Both the position numbers and the translations under genes were made by a program. Shown in pieces: positions 21,252-31,011 of a DNA stretch of 64,000 nt. Under the pieces are notes generated by a model. That model saw only the letters and a list, made by a program, of their open reading frames with translations, did no database searches and was not told where the DNA came from. Every line of letters starts with the position of its first letter. The stretch's first letter is position 1. Source of the DNA: Hibiscus mutabilis (taxonomy: Eukaryota; Streptophyta; Magnoliopsida; Malvales; Malvaceae); the NCBI GenBank assembly GCA_019671005.1, contig CM033721.1, positions 56,916,284-56,980,283 on the forward strand, in the 5' to 3' direction.

Positions 21252-22775
21252 TGTTGCGCGTAATAAGTGCTACGCAATTGTGCAAGTATACACGTTGCAA
21301 GTTATAGTATAAAAGATATTGTCTCCACAGGGATTGGTGCCACTTCAAGAATCTAGTCTCTTGCACTGTAAAAAGTAAAAACACAAATAAAGGATTATAG
21401 GAGTTTAACTAATAACTAAACTAGAAGGCAATAAAGTAAAAGAATAAATGAGATCAAATGAGAGAGATAGGCCAGGTTATCGTGAGTTGAGGTGAGATAG
21501 CCGATTGGATCGTCTTGGTAAAAGAGTGCACGGGCAACTCAGTTGCCGTGGCAACTTGCACAACGGGGTTGCCTTGGCAACTAATCGATGGTTGCCTGGG
21601 CGACTAGTTGGGCAACTACTTGGGCATCTGGCAGCAACCTTCAAGGTTCGACAGAGCGTTCTTCAATGGTTTCTTCTTATCCCTAAGTTGAAACTCTAGC
21701 TACTTGTGCATGCCTTGATAATACATCCCTGCATGAATCAAGGGTGAACAACAACCAATCTTGCGCTCCTCTTAGCCGTTGAAATCCTTGACTTATTCCC
21801 AAGCCAGATTAATCTTCACCATCAATAGATTGAATAAAGATCATATTCATTCGTTTCTTGAATCTAACTCTCCCGATATTAGATAAATAGATGAAGTTAC
21901 GAGATCCTCTCCCAATTCACTCGCAAACAAGAATAAGAACCAAGAATGAATAAACCTTGAATAGAAAAGTGCAAACTCTTATTACCTAAACAAAAACCAA
22001 TAGTTTCTCACAACCACAAAACACAATAACCATAGCCAAATAGATTTAGTTCATGGTTAGGTTACAAAGAAACACAAGATAAATAATCCCTAACATGAAC
22101 CTAATTGAACAAGAAAGAAAAAGATGAAGAAGGAAGCTTGTCGAAATCCCCTTGCCCTAGATTCTTGTCGAAAATTCTCTCCTCTTGCTCTCTTTGAGTT
22201 GTCGAAATTCCCCTCTAATTTATAGGGCTAGGTTAAAGTCCTTCTTTGAGGAGGAAGTTAAGTTGGAATTAAATTATCTTTAAAGAATATAATTCTTTAT
22301 TATAATTATATTCCTACTAGAACTTTTCCTATCTTCTTGGAATTTAATTCTTCTTTAATCTTTTCATGGAAATCAAATTCCTTTGGGATTTGGCTTTGCT
22401 CCACGTCATCTTGGGCTTGTCTAGTCATCAATTTCAACTACCATATCACCTTGTGCTTTGTCGACAATTGCCCTGGCAACTGGCTCAGCGTCTCCTTCAT
22501 GCATTGCCCTGGCAACTAGCTCGGCATCTCCTTCATGCATTGCCCTGACAACTAGCTCTAGCCTTGCTTTGGCAAGTGATCCTGCACATACACACAAAAC
22601 ACACCAAAGCAGCATCTTTTCCCACAAAAACTACCAAGTTATGTAATCAAGCTCAACGATGGAAGGAAACATGGATTAATGCATGAATGGCTAATTATGC
22701 AACTAATATGAGCCTAAGTCTAACAATAATATGAGTAAAAAGGGTAAGAAAAATAGTACTTTTGAACACTTATCA
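21252..22775 (-). repeat. Element B 5' LTR
   Basis: Bounded by TGTTGCGCG at the plus-strand left end and CTTATCA at the right end, followed by the target duplication GTTAG. The palindrome cluster is at about 21530-21600, the TATA box complement at about 22217-22226 and the U3 motif repeats at 22466-22575. Confidence 0.92.
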
Positions 22776-22780
22776 GTTAG
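22776..22780. other. Target site duplication of element B, right copy
   Basis: GTTAG, identical to 12725-12729. Confidence 0.92.
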
Positions 22781-23578
22781 GTTCAAAAGATATACAAAGA
22801 ATAATCCCTAAACCATGAATCTAATAGAAGCAAAGAAGAAGAAGAAAAAGAAATTGATCAGCCCCTAGTCGAACTCTCTCTCAATTGAATTCCCTCCAAG
22901 CTTTCTCCCAATCGAACTCTCTCCGCCTTGCTCTCTCTTTGAGTTTGACGGCTTGGTCTCCTTTAAATAGGAGACGGCTAGGTCAAAGTCCTTCTTGAGG
23001 AGGAAGTTAAGTTGGAATTAAATACTTTAAAAGAATATAATTCTTTATTATATTTAAATTCCTTCTAGATCTTCTCCCATCATTTTGGGATTTAATTTCT
23101 TTTTGACCTTTTCATGGAAATCAAACTCCTTTGGGATTTAACTTTGCTCCACGTCATCTTGGGCTTATCTAGTCATCAATTTCGAATGCCATATCATCTT
23201 ATCCCTTATCCACAATTGCCCTGGCAACTAGCTCGGCATAACCTTCATGCACTGCCCTGGCAACTGGGTCAGCATCTCCTTCATGCACTGCCTTGGCAAC
23301 TACGTCGGCATCTCCTTCTTGCACTACCGTGGCAACTGCGTCGGCATCTCCTTCTTGTATTGCCCTGGCCTTGCTTTGGCAACTGATTCTGCACACACAA
23401 AACACACCAAAACAGTATCTTTTTCCACAAAATTAACCAAAATATGAAATCAAGCTTGTCCACCAAGGAAACAATGCAAATATGCATGAATGGCTAATAA
23501 TGCAACTAATATGAGCCTAAGTCTAACAATAATATGAGTAAAAAGGGTAATAAAAATAGTACTTTTGAACACTTAACA
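22781..23578 (-). repeat. Element C 3' LTR, second part
   Basis: It resumes C's LTR after B and ends CACTTAACA at 23578. It contains about five tandem U3 units with GCCNNGGCAACT cores (23213-23390), one or two more than the other LTR of C. Confidence 0.88.
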
Positions 23579-23592
23579 CACCCCCAAACTCG
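23579..23592 (-). other. Polypurine tract of C
   Basis: The complement reads CGAGTTTGGGGGTG, adjacent to the LTR. Confidence 0.82.
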
Positions 23593-23867
23593 AACTATTG
23601 CTTGCCCTCAAGCAATGCAAACTAACAATTACCTGCCAAGACTTTAATCATCAAAGACATGCTTCAAACTTGAATTCAAACCTCGGAACCGTGGCATAAA
23701 GTATGATCACCTTTTAATTTTTTGGATAGAACAAAAAATACTCGGAATCAAACAATAATGCTCGTGACAATGTGTGTGCGTAGTTGTGTACAAGTTGATT
23801 TTCAAGATTCTATGTGAACAATAGGCTTTTATCAATTTAATTACCGGGGCATTTATATTTATATTCT

Positions 23868-24003
23868 CTAGAGCCAATTTCGGGCACCTCTAGCAAAGTA
23901 AGCAATTTTTCATTTTATTTTAGTCGACTAGAGCCAATTTCTGGCACCTCTAGTGATTCTTTAACGTGCATTAACTACTAGAGCCAGTTTCGGGCACCTC
24001 TTG
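23868..24003 (-). repeat. Hairpin repeat array of C
   Basis: Three copies at 23868-23893, 23928-23953 and 23978-24003 (last arm decayed), with CTAGAG arms as in A1. The sequence between the PPT and this array, and on to 24320, is non-coding and matches the A/B 3' region. Confidence 0.8.
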
Positions 24004-24359
24004 CAAGAATTTAACTTTTAATTTTCAATTTTAAATTTACCCAAATTTTAAGCAACCTAAGTTCACCAAGTTTCTTTCAATCAACAAGCCACAATTGTGT
24101 AAAAAAAATTCAGCATCATAGTAAAATTCTAAGTTCTTTTCATGCAATCCTAAAATTAAAGGTTCTTTCAATTAAGTGCAGTGGCAAAAATTATTCATTG
24201 GATATTCAACAAGTTTTAAGCAATTAAATCCAATCAAAGGCATGGCAAGTAACATATGCAACCTATATGTGATTGCTAAAGATGAATGCAACTAAACATG
24301 AAACTACCTAGAAACCAACACCCCTCAAACCCGAGAGAAGCATTGTCCTCAATGCATGT

Positions 24360-24838
24360 AAAAGTGAAACAAAATTTAAAAGAAACTAAATGAAATAAGA
24401 TAGTCAGAGAGGTCATCACCTCGAGTGATAAGTTTCCTTCGTGCCATTTTCTTGATTCATTTTCCAGTCGGTGGTTGAATGCTTGTGGCTGGTACCGCGT
24501 GAATAGCATTGCTTTGATTTGGTCCATGTTTGTCGATGCAGGTTCACTTGTCTGGGCATCAGTAGTTGCCAAGTCATTGTTGTTGCCTGGGCATCGCCAG
24601 TTTCTGTTGCCGTGGCAACTGCTGAGGTAGTTGCCGGGGCATCCTCTGTTGCGGTTGTCGTGGCAAGTAGTCGGCAGGGAATTTCTTTATCATGGTGGTT
24701 GTGAGTCTTGTTGTGGAAAAGAAAAGAAAACAAAGAAAACCTGGAAACTAAATATAATGAAGACAAATAAAATAAAATATCTCCTAAAAATTCCAAAAAT
24801 AAATAAAGAAAAAATACGAAAATAAAATAAAGTTCCAA
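24360..24838 (-). pseudogene. C accessory-ORF remnant
   Basis: The minus-strand sequence has the DAPATTSAVATATETGDAQATT type of Ala/Thr repeat, then a T-rich leader (24720-24880), in the same order as in A1. It is short and broken. Its repeats are again built from GTTGCCNNGGCA units. Confidence 0.55.
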
Positions 24839-25193
24839 AAATAAAAAAATTGAAAATTCTTAGAAAGAGCATTTTTCATGCATCTTCTAATATTACTGCA
24901 TATCTGAGAAAAATTGAGGAGGGTCGTTTCTGATACTTCTTATAGTCTATCTGTACCCTTCATTGAGTGACAATATTGCCCCAAAAGAATTGGGTCAATG
25001 TGCACCCAGCTACTCCCCTTTGTGTTACCATGGTGGAGGTGTCTTTCTTTCGTGTTCCCTTGTAGTCCATGCATGCCCTCCACCTTGCTACTGTTCCTGA
25101 AGGCATGCATATATTATTAGGAAAAATTATATCAACATTCAACCATTTAATTACCTCATTCTCGTCGGGCTCCATCATGGTTGGATGTAGCCT

Positions 25194-26344
25194 TCAATGT
25201 CGTGGCAATTGCTGCTCTAGCCAATTGCCGTGGCAATCAGTTGCCAAAATTTGTTGTAAGTCAAGGGAAGAACCAATTTTCTGAAAAGCTTTATGAATCC
25301 AAACACCTTTTTCTTTTGGCCTCCCAAACATCTCTATCAGTAGAGATTTTGATGGCTTCAAATCTACCAACATCGGTTCCTCAAGACATACCTGCAATGG
25401 ACGAGGTGAGTTTTTAAAGAATTCGAAAGGTTCAACCATTACCTGCTCATATTCCATTGGCAAGGTATTATCATATCGTTGATCTTGCATGTGGTCGTGC
25501 AATTGCCGTGGCAACTGTAAATGAGAGCAATCTACAAATTCATGCTTCAACATCAACGTTGTAACCTTATGGGCATCAGGTTCCTCAAAATTTGTTGTAG
25601 TATTGTTGTTCTCAGCTTCACTGAGTGTTGTCGCGGCATTGCTCTGTTCAGGCTCCTCAATCATTGCCGAGGCAATTTGTTGCTCAGGCTCATCATGTGT
25701 TGGGCAGTCTCTCTCATGTCATCCTCTTGACTTGGAGGTTCTAGTTGTTCCCCACACATCGGGGACCTCTCTTCACATTTCTCCTTATCCTCTTGCCTTG
25801 GGACGTCAGTATCCCTAGGAATGGATTTTTGGTGCATGTTATCGAAGGTATATGTGGATCTCCTCAATTGATCTTCTGAATCCCCCAAGGTTGCATCCCA
25901 CTAAGCTATCCTCGCATCCATAGACTTTGATAGCTCTCGAACCTCTTCAATTGATCCTTCAAGTCTAGCCAAGGAAGCTAGAAACATTTCCTCCAAGGAA
26001 TTGGAATGCTCTTAGAAAGGACTATATTTCTATGACATATTTGTTGCTACGACAAAATTATCATGGTAAAAAAAATTTTGAGCTTTTTGATCATACCATG
26101 AAGGATTTTGCTGTTGGTTCCATCTATGGTCCTCCATGTAGCCATATGCACTGAAAATGTGAGGGCAATTTTCAAACACTTGATGTTCTCCACACATAGC
26201 ACAAGAGTTTTCCACGGGATAGGCTCTTTGGGCTTTTCTCGGTTGGTATGGGTAATCATCGAAGAGTGTAAGAAATTCTTGAGTGGATTGATTCTTATCT
26301 TCCCACATCAACTCTCGAATAGATCGGCTTTTATTTCCCGACAT
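25194..26344 (-). pseudogene. ORF unique to non-autonomous element C (unknown function, gag-like knuckle)
   Basis: I do not recognise this protein. The likely start is MSGNKSRSIRELMWEDKN at 26344, about 120 bp inside the PBS, where A and B start gag. Next comes a Cys/His cluster C-AM-C-GEH-QVFEN-C, with an Asn/Gln-rich tract after it (WNQQQNPSWYDQK). This resembles the knuckle and YNPAWKKHPNFSW region of the A gag in layout. A predicted coiled coil (EEMFLASLARLEGSIEEVRELSK) follows near 25940-26010. The C-terminal part, read in a shifted frame at 25194-25664, ends near EMFGRPKEKGVWIHKAF. A stop at 26030, another near 25900 and a frameshift near 25662 break it. A diverged gag is my best guess. 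Confidence 0.6.
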
Positions 26345-26461
26345 GTTGATGTCCCTTAACTTGTAGCGCACCTGATTTTTTTGATAAAACAAACAAAAAG
26401 AAAAGTTAGTAGAACTAACAAGAAAAATGCAATAACAAAAACAACTAACACCAATTGCCAA

Positions 26462-26479
26462 TCCCTGGCAGCGGCGCCA
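26462..26479 (-). other. Primer binding site of C
   Basis: The minus strand reads TGGCGCCGCTGCCAGGGA, the tRNA-Asp type with two mismatches, next to the LTR end. Confidence 0.82.
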
Positions 26480-26485
26480 AAAACT

Positions 26486-28060
26486 TGTTGCGCATATTGA
26501 GTGCTACGCAAACGGTGCAAGTATACATGTCGTAAGTAATAAAGTGATACGAGTATCGAGTATCGAGTATCGTCTCTACAGGGATTGGTTTGGGCCACTT
26601 TGCTTTAGTTATCGCACTATAAAAGTAAAATCACAATTGATAGTAGAAGTTGATTTTAATGAGTAAAGTAAAAGAGCAAGTAAATAAAATAAAGATGTAA
26701 ACAAATGAGAAGGAATAGGCCAGGTTATCGTGAGTTGAGGAGTGATAGCCAATTGGATCGTCTTGGTATAAGAGTGCAAGGGCAACTCAGTTGTCGTGGC
26801 AACTTGCGCAGCTGGGTTGCCTTGGCAACTAATCGACGGTTGGTTGGGCAACTGTTTGGGCAGCAACTTCAAGGTTTGGCAGAGCGTTATTCAATGGTTT
26901 CTTCTTATCCCTAAGTCAAAAATCTAGCTAGTTGTGCATGCCTTGACAATACATCCTTTAGTGAATCAAGGGTGAACAACAACCAATCTTGCGCTCCTCT
27001 TAGCCGTTGAAATCCTTAACTTATTCCTAAGATGGATTAATCTTCACCATCGATAGATTGAATAAAGACCATACTCATTTGTTTCTTGAATCTAACTCTC
27101 CCGATATTAGATAAATAGATAGAATTACGAGATCCTCTCCTAATTCACTCGCAAACAAGAATAAAAACCAAGAATGAGTAAACCTTGAATTGAAAGTGCA
27201 AACTCTTATTACCTCAACAAAATCCAATTGTTTCTCACAACAAAAAAACACAATAACCCCAACCAATCAAGTTAGTTCATGGTTGGGTTCAAAAGATATA
27301 CAAAGAATAATCCCTAAACCATGAATCTAATAGAAGCAAAGAAGAAGAAGAAAAAGAAATTGATCAGCCCCTAGTCGAACTCTCTCTCAATTGAATTCCC
27401 TCCAAGCTTTCTCCCAATCGAACTCTCTCCGCCTTGCTCTCTCTTTGAGTTTGACGGCTTGGTCTCCTTTAAATAGGAGAGAGCTAGGTCAAAGTCCTTC
27501 TTGAGGAGGAAGTTAAGTTGGAATTAAATACTTTAAAAGAATATAATTCTTTATTATATTTAAATTCCTTCTAGATCTTCTCCTATCTTTTTGGGATTTA
27601 ATTTCTCTTTGACCTCTTCATGGAAATCAAAACTCCTTTGGGATTTAACTTTGCTCCACGTCATCTTGGGCTTATCTAGTCATCAATTTTGACTGCCATA
27701 TCATCTTACCTTATCAACAATTGCCCTGGAAAATAGCTCGGCATAACCTTCATGCACTGCCCTGGCAACTGCGTGGGCATCTCCCTCTTGCACTACCCTG
27801 GCAATTGCGTCAGCATCTCCTTCTTGTATTGCCCTGGCAACTGGTTCCAGCCTTGATTTGGCAACTAATTCTGCACACAAAAAAACACACCAAAGCAGTA
27901 TTTTTTTCCACAAAATTAAGCAAATATGAAATCAAGCTTGTCCACCAAGGAAACAATGCAAACATGCATGAATGGATAATAATGCAACTAATATGAGCCT
28001 AAGTCTAACAATAATATGAGTAAAAAGGGTAATAAAAATAGTACTTTTGAATACTTAACA
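26486..28060 (-). repeat. Element C 5' LTR
   Basis: Plus-strand ends are TGTTGCGCAT and ACTTAACA. A TATA-like TATTTAAA complement is at about 27467-27476. U3 units at 27719-27842 number four. The LTR is related to the A/B LTR in the R/U5 part but is clearly a separate subfamily in U3. Confidence 0.9.
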
Positions 28061-28065
28061 GTCAC
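28061..28065. other. Target site duplication of element C, right copy
   Basis: GTCAC, identical to 11930-11934. The A2 sequence continues with CTTAGGAGATGCATGAGC, as in A1 at about 6554. Confidence 0.9.
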
Positions 28066-28702
28066 CTTAGGAGATGCATGAGCATGCTCTCCGTTAGATA
28101 TTTTCCTTTTATTTTTAGTTTTTTTTATTCGAACTTATTATTATTTTTATTTTATTTTATTAATTTCGGTTATTCTTAGGATAGATTTATTTATTTTCCT
28201 TAGGTTAAGACTACATCTTTCTTTCATATTTATTTAATTATTTTTGAATTTTAGGTTTAAGAATTTCTTTACACATCTTTATTTATTTCTTTTTATTTTA
28301 TTTACTAGTTTATCTTTAATTTTAATCCTTATTTTATTTATTTTTGAATTATAGGAAAAGAGTTCAAGATAAAGAGGAATTTGATTCAAGAAGGAAGTTT
28401 GTTCAACAAGGAAACTAATGGGCTAAATCTAAGGCTTATATTAAGCCTCCAATTTACCCTAATTCTCCTACATAGCCGGCCAAACCCCTTCCCCAAATCC
28501 CTTTGCCGCCCCCTTCCCCCAATTAAAACCCTTGCTTTCTTTCTTTCCAATCAATCTCACCCACCATATTTACTACCTATCTTTTCTATTTAACCCATCA
28601 CCCTTAACTTCCAAGAAACCTATTCTACTTTCACCTTGCAACTCTTTAGTTTCTTTTGATTTCTTTTCCTTGTTTCTAACCAACTCACAACCAAGATCAT
28701 TC
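28066..28702 (+). other. A2 post-integrase leader
   Basis: A T-rich, AT-rich stretch (28090-28360) is followed by sequence leading to the accessory ORF. No gene is seen. After about 28120 it differs from the A1 leader, so the two copies have different versions of the post-integrase region. Confidence 0.6.
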
Positions 28703-30169
28703 ATGGCATCCAAAATCAAGTTTTTGGCGCACCCAAGCTCTTCCAAAGAACCAAGCTACAAGAAATTTGCTACACTAGCAGTTCAAGAACGATTTCACTG
28801 CAAGTTCGAAAGCTGAAAGATTTGCAAAGAGCAAGGCTTTGAATACTCCAATTCTCACCAAGATTTTGGTATTGAGCCCTTTATCTTTGACAAGATTGTG
28901 CACCAAAAGTGGCAAATCTTTTGCCATCAACCGGAACCGGGCAACATCTCATGGGTAAGAGAATTCTATGCTCACTCGCCTAACTCGGATAAACCTTATG
29001 TTTTTGTTCGCGACAAGGCTATCCTCATAAGCCCTGAGAGCATCAACGCTTTTTATGAGCTCTACATTGAGAAGGACGAGCATCAAGGCTTTGTTGATCA
29101 ACTCACGCCCAAGCAACTCGACAAGGTGCTTCAAGAACTCACTCTATTGGGAACTTATTAGAACGACAGTAAATACAAGGGCACGGTAAACCACCTTCAG
29201 CTTAAACTCGAGGCAAAATTAAAGAACAAGTTTGTTAAAACTTCTTTAATGCCCATCACACACAATACTACCGTTGATACACCTCATTTTTTGCTCATAC
29301 ATTCTATTTTGCATAATCACATTATTAACATTGGCAAAATTATTTGCAATGAGATTTTTGTATGTAGCATGAAAGACAAGGGTTCTCTTTTCTTCCCTTG
29401 CTTAATCTCCAATCTTTGTAAGGAGATGCATGTCCCAAGTGAGTCAAACAATAAAAAGGTCCTACCAAAGTTCGGTTGGAATTGAGCACAAATCTAAAAG
29501 TTAATGGCAGAGGCACCGGTAACATCCCCAACGCCTACAGTTGCCGCAGAAACTTCTATTGCCTCGACAACTCCTGATACCCAGGCAACTGATGCCCGGG
29601 CAACTCGGCCAGCAACCCCAAGACAACTAACCCGCCTTAAAAAAATTGAAGACCAGCAACTAATGTTCATGCGGTACATGAAGGACCACAACAATGCCAT
29701 CACCCAAGTCATCCTGGAAAAATACCCAGACATCCGAGTGTCGTTCCCTGTCTTTCCTGCCAACATTCTTGCCACGGCAACCAGAACAAATGATGTTGCG
29801 GCAACCTACACAGCTCCTGCCCCAGCAGTTACCATGGTAACCAACACTGAAGATGCCACGGCAACCAAAACTAAAAACGCCCTGGCAACCACTGCAAAAG
29901 CCAAAGGTAAAACGCCTATGCCTGAATCAACTCGTACTGAATCATTGTCCGATTTTTCAGATTTGGACGAGTCCTCCATTGCACCAACGAAGACCACACC
30001 AGTCGAATCCTCCAAGCCCAAGCGAAAAGCCAATGAGATTGAGGAAGAGGATGATGAGGACACCCTCGTACGAGGATCGATTCCACCATCGGCCACAAGG
30101 AAGCAACCACCGCGTTCAAGCAAAAGAATCAAGACACCGGCCAAAAGAAAACTAATCATCCACGAATGA
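28703..30169 (+). pseudogene. A2 accessory ORF with plant 'putative transposon protein'-type domain
   Basis: The ORF starts MASKIKFLAHPSS at 28703 and ends at 30169, 489 codons in one frame with stops at 28814-28816, 29159-29161 and 29483-29485 and no frameshift. The central motif VREFYAHSPN with VFVRDKAILISPESINAFYEL fits the domain annotated in plant genomes as a putative plant transposon protein, often found after integrase in Athila-type elements. The C-terminal third (29504-30169) is an Ala/Thr/Pro-rich linker with units such as TDARATRPATP, an acidic patch (EIEEEDDEDT) and a basic end (SSKRIKTPAKRKL) that could be a nuclear localisation signal. Function is unknown; the domain match is from memory of motifs. 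Confidence 0.68.
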
Positions 30170-30206
30170 AGAACTCTCGGAGTAAGTCCTCGTTTGCATT
30201 TTACTT

Positions 30207-30247
30207 TTCTTTATTTTTATTTTTATTTTTATTTTTATTTTTATTTG
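30207..30247. repeat. (ATTTTT)n simple repeat
   Basis: Repeated TTTTTA units lie after the accessory ORF, at the position where A1 and B have similar T-rich DNA. Confidence 0.8.
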
Positions 30248-30276
30248 TTACATACATTGAGGACAATGCCTCACTC

Positions 30277-30288
30277 GAGTTTGGGGGG
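30277..30288 (+). other. Internal polypurine-like site of A2
   Basis: GAGTTTGGGGGG follows GAGGACAATGCC, as at 7013 in A1. The true PPT lies 720 bp downstream. Confidence 0.7.
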
Positions 30289-30595
30289 ATTGTTACTAGT
30301 TAGTTGTCATGTTTAGTTGCATTCATCTTAAGTATTGTATATAGGACACATAAATTGCTTGCCATGCCTTTAGTTGGAACAAGAATTACCTAGATTTGAT
30401 GAATATCCGATAATGACATTGCCAATGCACTTAATTGATAGAAATTTTTATTCTAGGGTAACCATGGAAACACTCAGAATCTTACTATGATGCTAAACTT
30501 GATGAAACACTGTTGTGGCTTGATTGATTTAAGGAATTCTAGCGAAATTAGGTTGATAGTTAAATAATTGGGGGATTAAAAAAATTGGATGAATG

Positions 30596-30727
30596 CTAGA
30601 GGTGCCCGAAATTGGCTCTAGTATGTGCTAAAAATTGATTGCTAGAGGTGCTCGAAACCGGCTCTAGTTGAATAAAAGAAAACTTAAGAAAACTAAAAAC
30701 ACTAGAGGTGCCCAAAACCGGCTCTAG
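30596..30727 (+). repeat. Hairpin repeat array of A2
   Basis: Three copies at 30596-30621, 30642-30667 and 30702-30727, one fewer than A1. All have perfect CTAGAG/CTCTAG arms. Confidence 0.85.
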
Positions 30728-30998
30728 TTAAAACATGTTAAAAGAACCCAGGAAAGTAATTTGAAAACCTCTTGTTTGCATAGAATCCGAAAAATCAACT
30801 TGCACACAACTCAGCACACACTCACAAGCATTATAGTTTGATTCCGAGTAATTCCTAAGTTGTCTGAAAAATGAAAAGTCGATCATACTTTGTGCCACGG
30901 TTATGAGGATTGAAATCAAGTTCAAAGCTAAGTTTCTGAAAATTGAAGTCTTGGTGGGTAATTATTAGTTTGCATTGCTTGAGGACAAGCAATAGTTC

Positions 30999-31011
30999 GA
31001 GTTTGGGGGCG
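30999..31011 (+). other. Polypurine tract of A2
   Basis: GAGTTTGGGGGCG abuts the 3' LTR. Confidence 0.82.

Larger units (their letters stand above)
12730..22775 (-). mobile_element. Element B: full-length Athila-like retrotransposon, minus strand
   Basis: It has two LTRs of nearly equal length (1528 and 1524 bp), PBS, gag, pol, accessory remnant, hairpin array and PPT in the expected minus-strand order. The 5-bp target duplication GTTAG sits in C's LTR. The family is the same as A: its LTR, gag and pol match A1 closely. The region between gag and protease is replaced by AT-rich DNA holding a 100-N gap, so the true structure there is unknown. Confidence 0.92.
11935..28060 (-). mobile_element. 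Element C: non-autonomous Athila-like LTR element, minus strand, containing element B
   Basis: Without B, C measures about 6.1 kb: LTRs of about 1.59 and 1.575 kb around a short interior (23579-26485). It has a tRNA-Asp type PBS (26462-26479), a PPT (23579-23592), the hairpin array and LTR motifs of the A/B family, but no protease, RT or integrase. A decayed ORF of its own replaces gag-pol. The exact GTCAC target duplication on both sides proves insertion as a unit. It presumably used the enzymes of autonomous relatives such as A or B. Confidence 0.9.

Noticed and set aside
28532..28702. Upstream extension of the accessory ORF to 28532.
   Set aside because: The added residues are low-complexity and hydrophobic without motif. 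MASKIKF at 28703 fits a normal start, although an upstream start or signal-like segment cannot be excluded.
28703..29485. Accessory ORF as a retrovirus-like envelope gene.
   Set aside because: I see no signal peptide plus transmembrane arrangement or fusion-type motif. The sequence fits the plant transposon-protein domain better.
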